Source: Phyllobacterium sophorae
GTDB taxonomy: Bacteria > Pseudomonadota > Alphaproteobacteria > Rhizobiales > Rhizobiaceae
Reading direction: 5' to 3'
Assembly (NCBI RefSeq): GCF_003010965.1
Contig: NZ_PGGM01000004.1
Location: 301,180 to 365,179, forward strand
DNA: 64,000 nucleotides
Shown piece after piece: positions 24,711 through 31,504 of this stretch. The translations under genes and the position numbers were made by a program. Each line of letters starts with the position of its first letter. The first letter of the stretch is position 1. A model generated the notes under the pieces. It did not search any database. It saw only the letters and a list, made by a program, of their open reading frames with translations, and had not been told where the DNA came from.

Positions 24711-25059
24711 TATACTTTAAAACATTATATCTATAATATGTTTCTCAAGGTGTGTGTCTTAGGGAGCCGACACCTTAAGCACCCCCTTGGGGGAGAACAA
24801 AATATTGGACTAAGATTGGATACCTTCTAGAAATTATTATAACTTCATAACCTATTCAGCTACCCCTTACCCTTAGTGATACCCTTAGTTTCTAAGAGAT
24901 ACATTTAGTAAAGGTATTTTCTTATAACCTAGGTACATTCGTTAAGTATTTTACTCTTCGTAAGATACCCTCCGAATCATCCCTCCGTATCTCTCTCCTT
25001 ATCCCCCTCCTTATAGGTTCCCCCTTTTCCTCTCTCTTCTCCTCCCTTCTTTACCTCCC

Positions 25060-25287
25060 TTAGCCAATCGGGGAGCCACCATATGGGTTCTGCCAATACG
25101 GCTTCATGGGAGATGGGGCGGGAGGTATTTGCGGAGGTATGGAACCAATGGGTGGGAGGTATAGGAGGAATGTCTTAATCGACTTCAGCTTCTCTCGGAT
25201 TACCTGAAGATGTTCCTTCGTTAGGTTATCCTCTCCGATGGCATCCAAGAATCCTGTAAGCCAATTATCAAATTCATGGGGTGTCAT
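25060..25287 (-). CDS. Small phage protein with proline-rich C-terminus
   Basis: 75 residues. The N-terminal half (TPHEFDNWLTGFLDAIGEDNLTKEHLQVIREKLKSI) matches a widespread small phage protein whose shared pattern is EFxxWLxGFLD...LTxxQxxxIRxKL; the C-terminus is P/Y/G-rich (PPQIPPAPSPMKPYWQ), also usual for that family. Function unknown. It lies at the edge of the left non-coding region. Confidence 0.62.
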   Translation of the reverse strand: MTPHEFDNWLTGFLDAIGEDNLTKEHLQVIREKLKSIKTFLLYLPPIGSIPPQIPPAPSPMKPYWQNPYGGSPIG

Positions 25288-25385
25288 TCGTTTTCCTTTG
25301 TGTATTGGGTAATTGGAGCCTCGACTCTTTTCACAATTCTGCGTGTAATCCCCAGAACTTTGGCATTCTCAGGAGAAAGATACTC

Positions 25386-25688
25386 ATGACCGATGAAGTC
25401 GTTGTTGGTAGCGGTAAGACCCTCAAGGTAGGTGATGAGACGTTCAAGATTAAGGACCATGGTGTTCCCATTAGCTTTGTTGACTTCTTCACGGAGTACC
25501 GAGCCAATAACGGTATGGTTTCCTTCGCCACGGCTCATATTGTGCATGACGCTGGTAACGAGCCAGAGGTTGTTATCAACACGAGGATGCGAATGAGCTT
25601 GGTCACCGCTCAGGCAATGCACGGACTGCTTGGGGATATCCTCGAACAGGCGCTTAAGCCACCAGTTGATAAGGATAAGGCGCACTGA
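25386..25688 (+). CDS. Plus-strand phage protein, unknown function
   Basis: 100 residues from ATG 25386, chosen for the AGGAGA site 8 bases upstream; the open frame extends further left without a site. It is the only convincing rightward gene in the phage part. The body (FVDFFTEYRANNGMVSFATAHIVHD, then VVINTRMRMSLVTAQAMHGLLGDIL) resembles small phage proteins of the DUF3467 type, in which a beta hairpin is followed by R-x-R-x-S/N and a C-terminal helix; this assignment is tentative. It converges on the leftward gene at 25699-25911. Confidence 0.62.
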   Translation: MTDEVVVGSGKTLKVGDETFKIKDHGVPISFVDFFTEYRANNGMVSFATAHIVHDAGNEPEVVINTRMRMSLVTAQAMHGLLGDILEQALKPPVDKDKAH

Positions 25689-25698
25689 GGTATGTGAG

Positions 25699-25911
25699 TT
25701 AATCTAGTTGGTCATCTAGTAGTGAATCAACCCTACGTTCCAATGACCAAACATCATCTCGTGACTTGAACCACTTCTGTTTCATTTCTTTGAATGCCTT
25801 CCTAAGAGCTTCAATCTCTTCGATAGCATCCTTGAGCATTCGTTGTTCATCAGGCAATAGGTGTGACCAATCGTTCTCCTTGAGAGGTTTAATAACATCA
25901 CGTCTAGCCAT
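25699..25911 (-). CDS. Small coiled-coil early phage protein
   Basis: 70 residues from ATG 25911; an ATG three codons upstream is also possible. Residues 14-70 are strongly helical and charged (DEQRMLKDAIEEIEALRKAFKEMKQ, SLERRVDSLLDDQLD in parts), probably a coiled coil. No family recognised. It converges with the rightward gene ending at 25688. Confidence 0.52.
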   Translation of the reverse strand: MARRDVIKPLKENDWSHLLPDEQRMLKDAIEEIEALRKAFKEMKQKWFKSRDDVWSLERRVDSLLDDQLD

Positions 25912-25962
25912 TGGTTCCATTCCCTTCTTTTTGAGGGTTTCTTAGTTCTGAGGTATGATTCC

Positions 25963-26274
25963 CTAGGCCCTACCCTTCTCGCTAATTTCTTCTGGGGATG
26001 ACCACCCAAATGGACGGTATTTAATACACTTCGCTGACTTGGTTTGTTCGTCTACGAAGTCTAGTCCTGCCCAGAAGGATAAATCTAAGTCATTCTTGAA
26101 AACTGGAGTACCATCACGAGTGATACGAACTAATCCCTCATAACCATGCTCTTGGAGAAGACGACACAGAGGTCCGATGGGGTCTTTGATACGAGTCTTA
26201 CCGTTCATATCGATGAAGAGTCCTGACGGGGTGTGTTGTGCCCCGTAGGAACCAAAGAGTTTTACCTCTATCAT
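25963..26274 (-). CDS. Early-region phage protein, unknown
   Basis: 103 residues from ATG 26274, which overlaps the upstream stop as ATGA. Features: IEVKLFGSYGAQHTPSGLFIDMNGKTRI, then PLCRLLQEHGYEGLVRITRDGTPVF (in parts), and FWAGLDFVDEQTKSAKCIKYRPF. This looks like a small alpha/beta protein. No family recognised. Coupling to the large gene upstream suggests a functional pair with it. Confidence 0.55.
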   Translation of the reverse strand: MIEVKLFGSYGAQHTPSGLFIDMNGKTRIKDPIGPLCRLLQEHGYEGLVRITRDGTPVFKNDLDLSFWAGLDFVDEQTKSAKCIKYRPFGWSSPEEISEKGRA

Positions 26275-27713
26275 TTGTTTGTCAGTCTCGCTTTGACCCA
26301 TTCCTTGCGTTCAGCAAAGGGAACGTTCTTCAGCATGTATTCGATGTCCTGTGGGGATAACTGTTTCACTAGGTCACGTACGCTAGGGTCAAGCTTAGCC
26401 TCACCCGTATCGACAACCTTCTTCCCGAACATCTTGGCTGCTTGGTCACGGAGCCTTTTAACCTCAGCCTCATCCCTGGCAGTAGTCAACCTACGGCCAA
26501 AACCACCAATAACTGTCTCGTCAGGTAGGTAGTCAGGTTGCTTGAGGTAACGAGAGGTAACAACATCACCCTCTACCTTTCCGGGACCTTGGAAACCTTT
26601 AACCCTACCCTCACCCTGAGTGAAGGAAGTACCTTCAGGAGTACGGGAACGAATAGCCTCTTCGTAAACCTCATCAAGGCCTGTAGGCATATCGTCTAAG
26701 TCCTCAAAGCCGTTCCGCTTGATGTCCTCTAGAACCCTATCAATCCAATCCCCGTCTATCTGGGGACCACGCTTCAGACGAGCGTTCGTATGAATATTGT
26801 CGCCTTGGAGGTCGTAACGCTTATGAGGGTCTGGAGAAGGGTCTACATAATCTTGGTCGTAGAGTTTCCTCGTACCGTCTGGGTTCTCGATTATCTGTGT
26901 ATTGAACCTGTCGCGATAAAGCGGAGGTTTTCCAGCACCGGGATTTTCACCTACTCGACGCTTAGCGTGGTAAGTTACCGACTTGTCCAAAGACTGCGTT
27001 TTCTGTCTCTCGGTAAAGAGGTCCGCTGCTGCCTTCCTACGGTCCTTCTCGGTGAGGGGCTTCTCTACCTGACCACGGAGGTAAAGCTCTTCGTTCAGGA
27101 TACGGTCTGGTTCTGGTGTGTAATCTGTCGCACCATAGGAGAGCTCGTCTACCAGGTCGTGTTGGACTTCTGCATTCGGGTCAATCTCATCGACGTACTC
27201 ACCAGCCGAACTACCAAGCTTGGGGTCATTGACCTTTCCTGAACCTACCGGACGACCACGGCCTTTGACCTCGACACCAGCAGCAATCTCAGCCTCACGC
27301 TTCTTAGCACGTGCCTCAGCTTGCTTAGCTGCCTTGTATGCCCTGAGTTCATCAGGGGCCATATCCTTGATTTTCTTCTTGACGACTGTCTCTACGACAT
27401 TGCCACCCTCTTTGATGGCCTTACCGGCTAAGTCCCCGACACCCGGAATAACACCAGCCAAGGTACCAGCAGCACTGATACCAGCACCAAGGTAGTCACC
27501 CTCGTCATATGCACGTTTGGTATCGTCTATCCCTACGGCTTCTCCAACACCGGGAATGAAATCTGCAACAGTACCTACTGCTTCAGCGACATCCTGCTGA
27601 CCGTACTTATCTAGTCCGAGCTTCTCTAGTAGCCCAGCAATAGTCCAACCTAGTTTGTTTCGAAGAGGAGGGTTATAGGGCTTCAACTCCCCCGTAGGTT
27701 TAAATTTATCCAT
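26271..27713 (-). CDS. Large early-region protein with pretoxin-like hydrophobic module
   Basis: 480 residues, the longest gene of the accessory region. Residues about 41-105 (VAEAVGTVADFIPGVGEAVG, then GDYLGAGISAAGTLAGVIPGVGDLAGKA) form a glycine-rich hydrophobic module like those before toxin domains in polymorphic toxins and in some phage ejection proteins. A basic AT-hook-like GRGRPVGSGK follows at about 150-160. The remaining 320 residues are charged, with no catalytic motif I can name. Its partner gene at 25963-26274 overlaps its stop. It may be a virion-delivered protein or a toxin-immunity pair; both are inference. Confidence 0.55.
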   Translation of the reverse strand: MDKFKPTGELKPYNPPLRNKLGWTIAGLLEKLGLDKYGQQDVAEAVGTVADFIPGVGEAVGIDDTKRAYDEGDYLGAGISAAGTLAGVIPGVGDLAGKAIKEGGNVVETVVKKKIKDMAPDELRAYKAAKQAEARAKKREAEIAAGVEVKGRGRPVGSGKVNDPKLGSSAGEYVDEIDPNAEVQHDLVDELSYGATDYTPEPDRILNEELYLRGQVEKPLTEKDRRKAAADLFTERQKTQSLDKSVTYHAKRRVGENPGAGKPPLYRDRFNTQIIENPDGTRKLYDQDYVDPSPDPHKRYDLQGDNIHTNARLKRGPQIDGDWIDRVLEDIKRNGFEDLDDMPTGLDEVYEEAIRSRTPEGTSFTQGEGRVKGFQGPGKVEGDVVTSRYLKQPDYLPDETVIGGFGRRLTTARDEAEVKRLRDQAAKMFGKKVVDTGEAKLDPSVRDLVKQLSPQDIEYMLKNVPFAERKEWVKARLTNK

Positions 27714-27750
27714 TCAAAATCACTCTCTAAAATATTTCCGATATCTAAAA

Positions 27751-28125
27751 TTATTGGTCTACTTCAATCTGAATTTGCTTCTCAGCTTTCAACCTCTGAT
27801 AACGCTTAGCCATATACGTGCGCATATACTCCCTACCCTTCTTTTCGTACCAAGCTTTTTGAGACTCTCGTTGCTTGGCATGGAACTCAGGGTCTTCACT
27901 ACGGCGTTTCTTCATGTACTTCGCCATAGACTTATTTCGCGCAGCTTTCTGTTCCTCTTCGGTAAAATACTTACGCGGTCTACCGGGGGACTTGAATTTT
28001 AGCTTACTGGGGTGCCACTGTTCCTCATATGCATCTGAAAACGTATCCTCAAGGGTATGTGTTTTATAGACATCACGTGGGTGCGTTTCAGTTGTCTCGT
28101 CGTCCTTAGGCTCTGGTGTATTCAT
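27751..28125 (-). CDS. Basic, GRPRK-containing DNA-binding-like protein
   Basis: 124 residues. The N-terminal third is acidic, then SPGRPRKYFTEEEQKAARN has an AT-hook-like GRPRK core, followed by a K/R/Y-rich helix (YMKKRRSEDPEFHAKQ, WYEKKGREYMRTYMAKRYQRL). Such proteins occur beside HNH endonucleases in phages and probably bind DNA. The start overlaps the KTSC gene by 20 bases, indicating co-translation. Confidence 0.58.
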   Translation of the reverse strand: MNTPEPKDDETTETHPRDVYKTHTLEDTFSDAYEEQWHPSKLKFKSPGRPRKYFTEEEQKAARNKSMAKYMKKRRSEDPEFHAKQRESQKAWYEKKGREYMRTYMAKRYQRLKAEKQIQIEVDQ

Positions 28126-28309
28126 AGGAATCTTTAATTGAAAAGTTGAAGAAGCGACCCTTAGATGAGGCTGCTAGAAAAGCTGCAAACACTTCCTGAG
28201 AGATACCGTAGTATGTGTACCTACCGCGCTTCCTGAAGGTGATAGTCAAAGTCTGGAGTTTGTTGTTAAATGCTACATAACCGATAGCCGTTGAGCTTAC
28301 TGGAGGCAT
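28106..28309 (-). CDS. KTSC domain protein
   Basis: 67 residues, a complete KTSC domain: VSSTAIGYVAFNNKLQTLTITF, RGRYTYYGISQEVFAAFLAA, SSKGRFFNFSIKDSYEY. The name follows conserved K, T, S, C positions of the family; these small proteins are frequent in phages and near RNA- or DNA-processing genes, with possible nucleic-acid binding. The start overlaps the preceding gene by 13 bases. Confidence 0.8.
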   Translation of the reverse strand: MPPVSSTAIGYVAFNNKLQTLTITFRKRGRYTYYGISQEVFAAFLAASSKGRFFNFSIKDSYEYTRA

Positions 28310-28479
28310 GAGGAAATATCCGTAATCTCAAGGTACATATCGAGTAGTTCATGATAACCCTTTTTGATTTCCGCATTAGAAGCATCGAGGTCTAGGGACA
28401 ACGAAAGGGTCCAACCTCCTTGCGTGTAAACCAACCAAGTTGCATCGTCGTCTGTGTGAGCGCTAAATCCATCTGTCAT
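28297..28479 (-). CDS. Small acidic phage protein
   Basis: 60 residues from ATG 28479, preceded by AGAAAG-AAAATAATA; the longer frame upstream has no site. Sequence: TDGFSAHTDDDATWLVYTQG, then SLSLDLDASNAEIKKGYHEL and a C-terminal helix ending ISSCLQ. Acidic, no family recognised. It is the first gene of a leftward set including KTSC and the GRPRK protein. Confidence 0.5.
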   Translation of the reverse strand: MTDGFSAHTDDDATWLVYTQGGWTLSLSLDLDASNAEIKKGYHELLDMYLEITDISSCLQ

Positions 28480-28508
28480 TATTATTTTCTTTCTATGAAA
28501 TATAACTA

Positions 28509-28563
28509 GGGGGAGAAACCCTTTCGAGTAACTCAACCCCTAGCCGACAACACCCAACGGGTG
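28509..28563 (-). terminator. Pair of hairpins upstream of the KTSC gene set
   Basis: CTAGGGG / CCCCTAG (28507-28543) and the compact ACACCC-aac-GGGTGT (28550-28563). On the minus strand the first is followed by TTATATTTC. They may end the transcript from the membrane protein at 28693-28863. Confidence 0.4.
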
Positions 28564-28692
28564 TGCCTATTGGTTGAAATATAATTATGTAATATCGTCT
28601 ACCCCAGACAGTACGCTAGATGTGCTCCTTGACCCATTAGCGAGCCACTGGCACGTTTCTAGGTACTGCCGGGTAGGAAGAGCCCTGAGCGG

Positions 28693-28863
28693 TTAATCGC
28701 CTCTCCTAGGCCCTTGTATGGAATCCTTTTGTTCAATCTCGTTTTTCACCTTCTTCTTGAAAAGAGGCGGTCCATAGATGAACAGGAATACGTGCCTTGA
28801 AAAAACTTCAGCGGCCCCTAATGCAACCATAAGGATACCGATAATGAAAAGTGCATAATCCAT
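28693..28863 (-). CDS. Small phage membrane protein
   Basis: 56 residues from ATG 28863, which follows the upstream stop after one base and has GGGAG upstream. Residues 2-22 (YALFIIGILMVALGAAEVFS) are a clear membrane span; a second weaker hydrophobic part (HVFLFIYGPPLF) precedes a lysine-rich cytoplasmic-type tail. It could be a holin-like or exclusion protein. It is co-transcribed with the nuclease-fold protein upstream. Confidence 0.55.
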   Translation of the reverse strand: MDYALFIIGILMVALGAAEVFSRHVFLFIYGPPLFKKKVKNEIEQKDSIQGPRRGD

Positions 28864-28864
28864 C

Positions 28865-29305
28865 TTAGTGCACTCCCTTACTGGTCTTGTAGGTTGCGTT
28901 GTATACGTAGTCACACCATGAGGCGAGCATCTCGTTAAACGAGTCTATTCCTTCTTCGCACTCAATCCATTCTTTCCACTTACCTTCCTTACAGACGCGA
29001 TAAGCGATAACTTCCATCTTATCCGTGAAACCGTAGACTTGGACGAAATATGCTTTGGGGGAGAGTTTGGTGAAGTTCTCAGCGAGAATCTTCTGGCCTA
29101 TCGGGAGGTCACGAGTACCTTTCCATTCCTGCATGAGGAAGTAGCCTTTGTACTCGGTTAGGCCGTCTACATCTGTGCAACCTAGTTGCTTGTAGCCTTT
29201 AGCTTGGGTGGAATCAGTAATCCTGAAACCCTCTTGGAGCTTTGTGAAATTAACTGGAGTATTATTATCTGCATTACGAAATGTTTCAATTTGCTTATAT
29301 GTCAC
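28865..29305 (-). CDS. PD-(D/E)XK nuclease-fold-like phage protein (intact motif)
   Basis: 146 residues. The central block QLGCTDVDGLTEYKGYFLMQEWKG carries D47 and E60-x-K62 on adjoining strands, the arrangement of PD-(D/E)XK nucleases, followed by GQKILAENFTKLSPKAYFVQVYG, a helix and strand seen in small phage proteins of this type (shared pattern: FLxxEWKxxxxxxxxGQ). It may cut DNA or RNA. It is clearly related to the next gene upstream at 29436-29843. C-terminal cysteines (YRVCKEGKWKEWIECEEG) are shared in part. Confidence 0.6.
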   Translation of the reverse strand: MTYKQIETFRNADNNTPVNFTKLQEGFRITDSTQAKGYKQLGCTDVDGLTEYKGYFLMQEWKGTRDLPIGQKILAENFTKLSPKAYFVQVYGFTDKMEVIAYRVCKEGKWKEWIECEEGIDSFNEMLASWCDYVYNATYKTSKGVH

Positions 29306-29435
29306 TGGATAATCCTATCTAAAAATATATTCTGTAAAATCTCCTTTCGGCTATCCAATGAACTAATGCTCAAATTCGTGTGGGAAAGAAATAAGTTGTG
29401 AAAATGAATTAATCAAATGTGGTGTTAAAACTAAC

Positions 29436-29843
29436 TTAAGACTGCTCATCGACCCAGTTCTTAACCAACTGGACTAGCTTCTCTTTAGTGCATGGCTGCC
29501 ATACAACTTTGGACCTATCATCGCTACGAAGGTTCAACAACCCATTACGAACAACGGTGAAGTGCTCTGGACTTTGTGTCTCTACATCCCCGGTTACGAG
29601 AAGGTAGGTGATGTAGGGGGAAAGATTGGTGAGCTTCTTAGCGTAGATAAGCTTACCTTCGTTCTTCCATGGTTCGTTGCGTGCCTCATCGTCAAGCCAA
29701 TCGACAAACAAGAAGTTGTTTCCTAAATCGACAGCCATATCGACATTAGAACAGCCAAGGTGTTTTACGCGGCCATCTGGTCTCTTGACCTTCAAAACTT
29801 CTTCAAACAAGGAGAAATCGATGTGTTTCGAATTGTAGTTCAT
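29436..29843 (-). CDS. PD-(D/E)XK nuclease-fold-like paralogue (apparently degenerate)
   Basis: 135 residues, paralogue of 28865-29305: KHLGCSNVDMAVDLGNNFLFVDW, then KLIYAKKLTNLSPYITYLLVTGD, and a W-x-x-C in the same place. The position of the catalytic lysine holds leucine (D48-W-L50 instead of E-W-K), so this copy is probably not an active nuclease; it may bind nucleic acid, pair with the active copy, or act as an inhibitor. AGAAAGGGAACC precedes the ATG. Confidence 0.58.
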   Translation of the reverse strand: MNYNSKHIDFSLFEEVLKVKRPDGRVKHLGCSNVDMAVDLGNNFLFVDWLDDEARNEPWKNEGKLIYAKKLTNLSPYITYLLVTGDVETQSPEHFTVVRNGLLNLRSDDRSKVVWQPCTKEKLVQLVKNWVDEQS

Positions 29844-29859
29844 GTGGTTCCCTTTCTTG

Positions 29860-30441
29860 TTACGCTGCTCGTGGGATGGGTTGGAACGTGTGCAAGTTCA
29901 CCTTAGCCGCGAGGTACGCTTCGTATGCAGGCTCTGGATGGTCGTGAAGACCTAAGCTTTTCTTTTTTCCCCCAACCTTAATTTGAGCATTCCATTTTCC
30001 AGTTGGTTTGTACCACGTAACACCGATGTAGCCTGATTTGTTGTCGACACGCTTCGTACGGTTCTGCTGATTCTCTGCACGAGTAGCGGGACGAAGGTTC
30101 GACCAACTGTTGTCGTCTCGAATACCGTTCTTATGGTCAATGTCATCTTCCGGCCATTCTCCTGTGACGAACAACCAAGCTAGGCGATGTGCACGGTAGG
30201 GTCTACCATTCACGGAGATGGAGATATAACCACCTGAGGAGATTGTACCCGCTACGTTACCGGCAAACCGCTTGTTCCAAATCTTGGAAGCTGCCTCGGT
30301 CGCGAAGTTCTCCGTAGGACGCTCCTTCCAAGTGAACTCACCAGTAGTGCCGTTGTAGTCGAGTTGCTGCTTCAGGTCCGCTTGAGTAAGGTGAGCTTCC
30401 TTAGCTTTCATTCTTTCAACTAGCGTAAATTTCTTGGTCAT
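29860..30441 (-). CDS. HNH endonuclease with AP2 DNA-binding domain
   Basis: 193 residues. Residues 80-130 hold an HNH_3 core: YRAHRLAWLF, DDIDHKNGIRDDN, WSNLRPATRAENQQN with H85, D102-H103 and N115. Residues 137-182 form an AP2 domain: SGYIGVTWYKPTGKWNAQIK, then KKKSLGLHDHPEPAYEAY. This HNH-AP2 design is typical of free-standing homing endonucleases in phages, which cut at a specific site and copy themselves into it. It lies at the edge of the right non-coding region, has AGAAAGGAA upstream, and is a likely recent insertion. Confidence 0.85.
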   Translation of the reverse strand: MTKKFTLVERMKAKEAHLTQADLKQQLDYNGTTGEFTWKERPTENFATEAASKIWNKRFAGNVAGTISSGGYISISVNGRPYRAHRLAWLFVTGEWPEDDIDHKNGIRDDNSWSNLRPATRAENQQNRTKRVDNKSGYIGVTWYKPTGKWNAQIKVGGKKKSLGLHDHPEPAYEAYLAAKVNLHTFQPIPRAA

Positions 30442-30811
30442 TTGAATAATTCCTTTCTGGATAAAATATCTTAAAAATTTTCAACAGTATTAATTCTGAA
30501 ATGTCCTCCCATATATTACCTCTGTAATTATTCCCTAATCTCTGTGGAGAAGGGGGTAAGGGGGATGAGGTCAGCGAACAACAAAACAAAGAAGGGAGAA
30601 CAAAGGATAGTTGTAAAAACCAAATGGTTATTTCGAAAACAAAAATATTTGTATGGAACCCTTGAAATTTTGACAAGGGTTCCTATATAAATAACTTAAG
30701 TTAATAACTATAGGTTCCAACTTAAGGTATCTTTAGTTAAAGATTTTAATTACGGTAGTACTAACGTTTAGAACCCTAGGAGTTCTATAGGTATCTTTAG
30801 GAGCTAAAGGA

Positions 30812-30867
30812 TTTCCCTAAGGTATGGAACTTAAGGTAAGGAACCTAAGGTAAGGAACCTAAGGTAA
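30812..30867. repeat. 14-bp tandem repeat, four units
   Basis: Units of the form GGAAC(C/T)TAAGGTAA at 30826, 30840 and 30854, preceded by a diverged unit at 30812. A related ACTTAAGGTAT occurs near 30719. In reverse orientation, CTTAG-type units occur at 24870-24893. Tandem 14-mers spaced by less than two helical turns suggest protein binding. Confidence 0.7.
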
Positions 30868-31024
30868 TAACCCTTGGTATCCCTATCCCCCTATAGTCCC
30901 CCTTTCCCTTGATTTAAGGCCCTCTCGCAATGACCCCATATTTTTAAAAATAAACGTACCTGGAGGAAAACCCCCTCCCCCCCCCATCGACCGTCCATCA
31001 ATCGACCTGAGAACAAATCGCCAT

Positions 31025-31098
31025 AGAAGCCCGTGGAGACTCTTTTCCGTGTTCCCCGGCCCAGTGACACCGGACACCCCCACAAAACCGCTCAGCGG
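31025..31098. repeat. Dispersed non-coding element, copy 2
   Basis: AGAAGCCC(GT)GGAGA at the start and ACCGGACACCCCC..GCTC at the end match the element at 24428-24500 in order and spacing (about 65 versus 62 bases between the end blocks), with a divergent centre. Confidence 0.55.
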
Positions 31099-31353
31099 CC
31101 TTCCTTGGGGCAAATAAAACCTATTCGGATAGTAACGGAAGGTTGGCTTTGTGGAATGGAGAGAAAATAAAGGTAGAAATGGAGTTATTGTTGTCGGAAA
31201 ACCTATCTACATTTCCTTGCCCCAATACATCCGCTCCATTACTCGTCGAATGTAGGTAAGCTGGAGTAGAGAAGCTCGCGTACCACGACGTGAATAGATA
31301 TATTAATTCTGTTGAAAAAAGTAATGCCGTAAAAATATCCATTCTACACTTAC

Positions 31354-31382
31354 ATTATAACATATTTTTATCGATTTGTCAA
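31354..31382 (-). promoter_or_regulatory. Consensus sigma-70 promoter, leftward
   Basis: On the minus strand TTGACA (31382-31377), a 17-bp spacer, then TATAAT (31359-31354): both hexamers perfect. A second TTGACA lies 20 bp upstream (31402-31397), giving two TTGACAA(A/T)-like blocks that could be a duplicated operator. Expected start near 31347. Probably the main early promoter of the prophage. Confidence 0.8.
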
Positions 31383-31415
31383 GCAAATAGTGCAAATGTC
31401 AAGAAAATAATTATG

Positions 31416-31464
31416 TAGAAAAAGAATAAGGCCCCAACTGAATGAACAGAAGGAGCCTTATTTC
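31416..31464 (-). terminator. Rho-independent terminator after DUF7303-like copy B
   Basis: Stem AATAAGGC(T)CC / GG(GG)CCTTATT with a loop of about 17 bases, followed on the minus strand by CTTTTTC. It ends the gene at 31505-31777 just upstream of the strong promoter. Confidence 0.7.
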
Positions 31465-31504
31465 AAGTAACTGTCGCTAGATTAATTGTGTAGAAAACCT
31501 TTTA

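Larger units (their letters stand above)
24272..25059. other. Large non-coding region of the early segment (left)
   Basis: 788 bp with no convincing gene. It contains a 73-bp element resembling one at 31025-31098, three imperfect direct repeats starting CACGTA (24596-24710), a possible hairpin AAGGTGT / ACACCTT followed by CCCCCTTGGGGG at 24747-24792, CTTAG-rich repeats on the opposite strand to those near 30.8 kb, and a pyrimidine-rich 100 bp tail before 25060. The density of repeats suggests a replication origin, partition or control region. Confidence 0.6.
30442..31504. other. Large non-coding region of the early segment (right)
   Basis: About 1.06 kb without a convincing gene. It holds an AT-rich part with a 14-bp tandem repeat (30812-30867), a C5-T-C9 tract at 30971-30985, the second copy of the dispersed element (31025-31098), a near-consensus leftward promoter (31354-31382) and a terminator (31416-31464). 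The short frames inside it start without ribosome-binding sites and have odd composition. Probably the leader of the early transcript and/or a replication or control region. Confidence 0.6.

Noticed and set aside
25284..25685. 133-codon minus-strand frame opposite the plus-strand gene at 25386-25688
   Set aside because: No ribosome-binding site and unlikely N-terminal sequence. Only its C-terminal 40 residues, outside the overlap, look plausible, so a short minus-strand gene cannot be fully excluded; the plus-strand frame fits better.
30968..30985. Poly-C tract as a phase-variation switch
   Set aside because: C5-T-C9 is suggestive of slippage but lies outside any credible gene or promoter spacer.
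30883..31113. 76-codon minus-strand frame across the C-rich tract
   Set aside because: Composition reflects the C/G homopolymer tract; no ribosome-binding site.
31121..31342. 73-codon frame starting five bases after the strong promoter
   Set aside because: Would require a leaderless mRNA in the phage; aromatic/Ser-rich sequence without family features. Kept only as an alternative explanation for the promoter.
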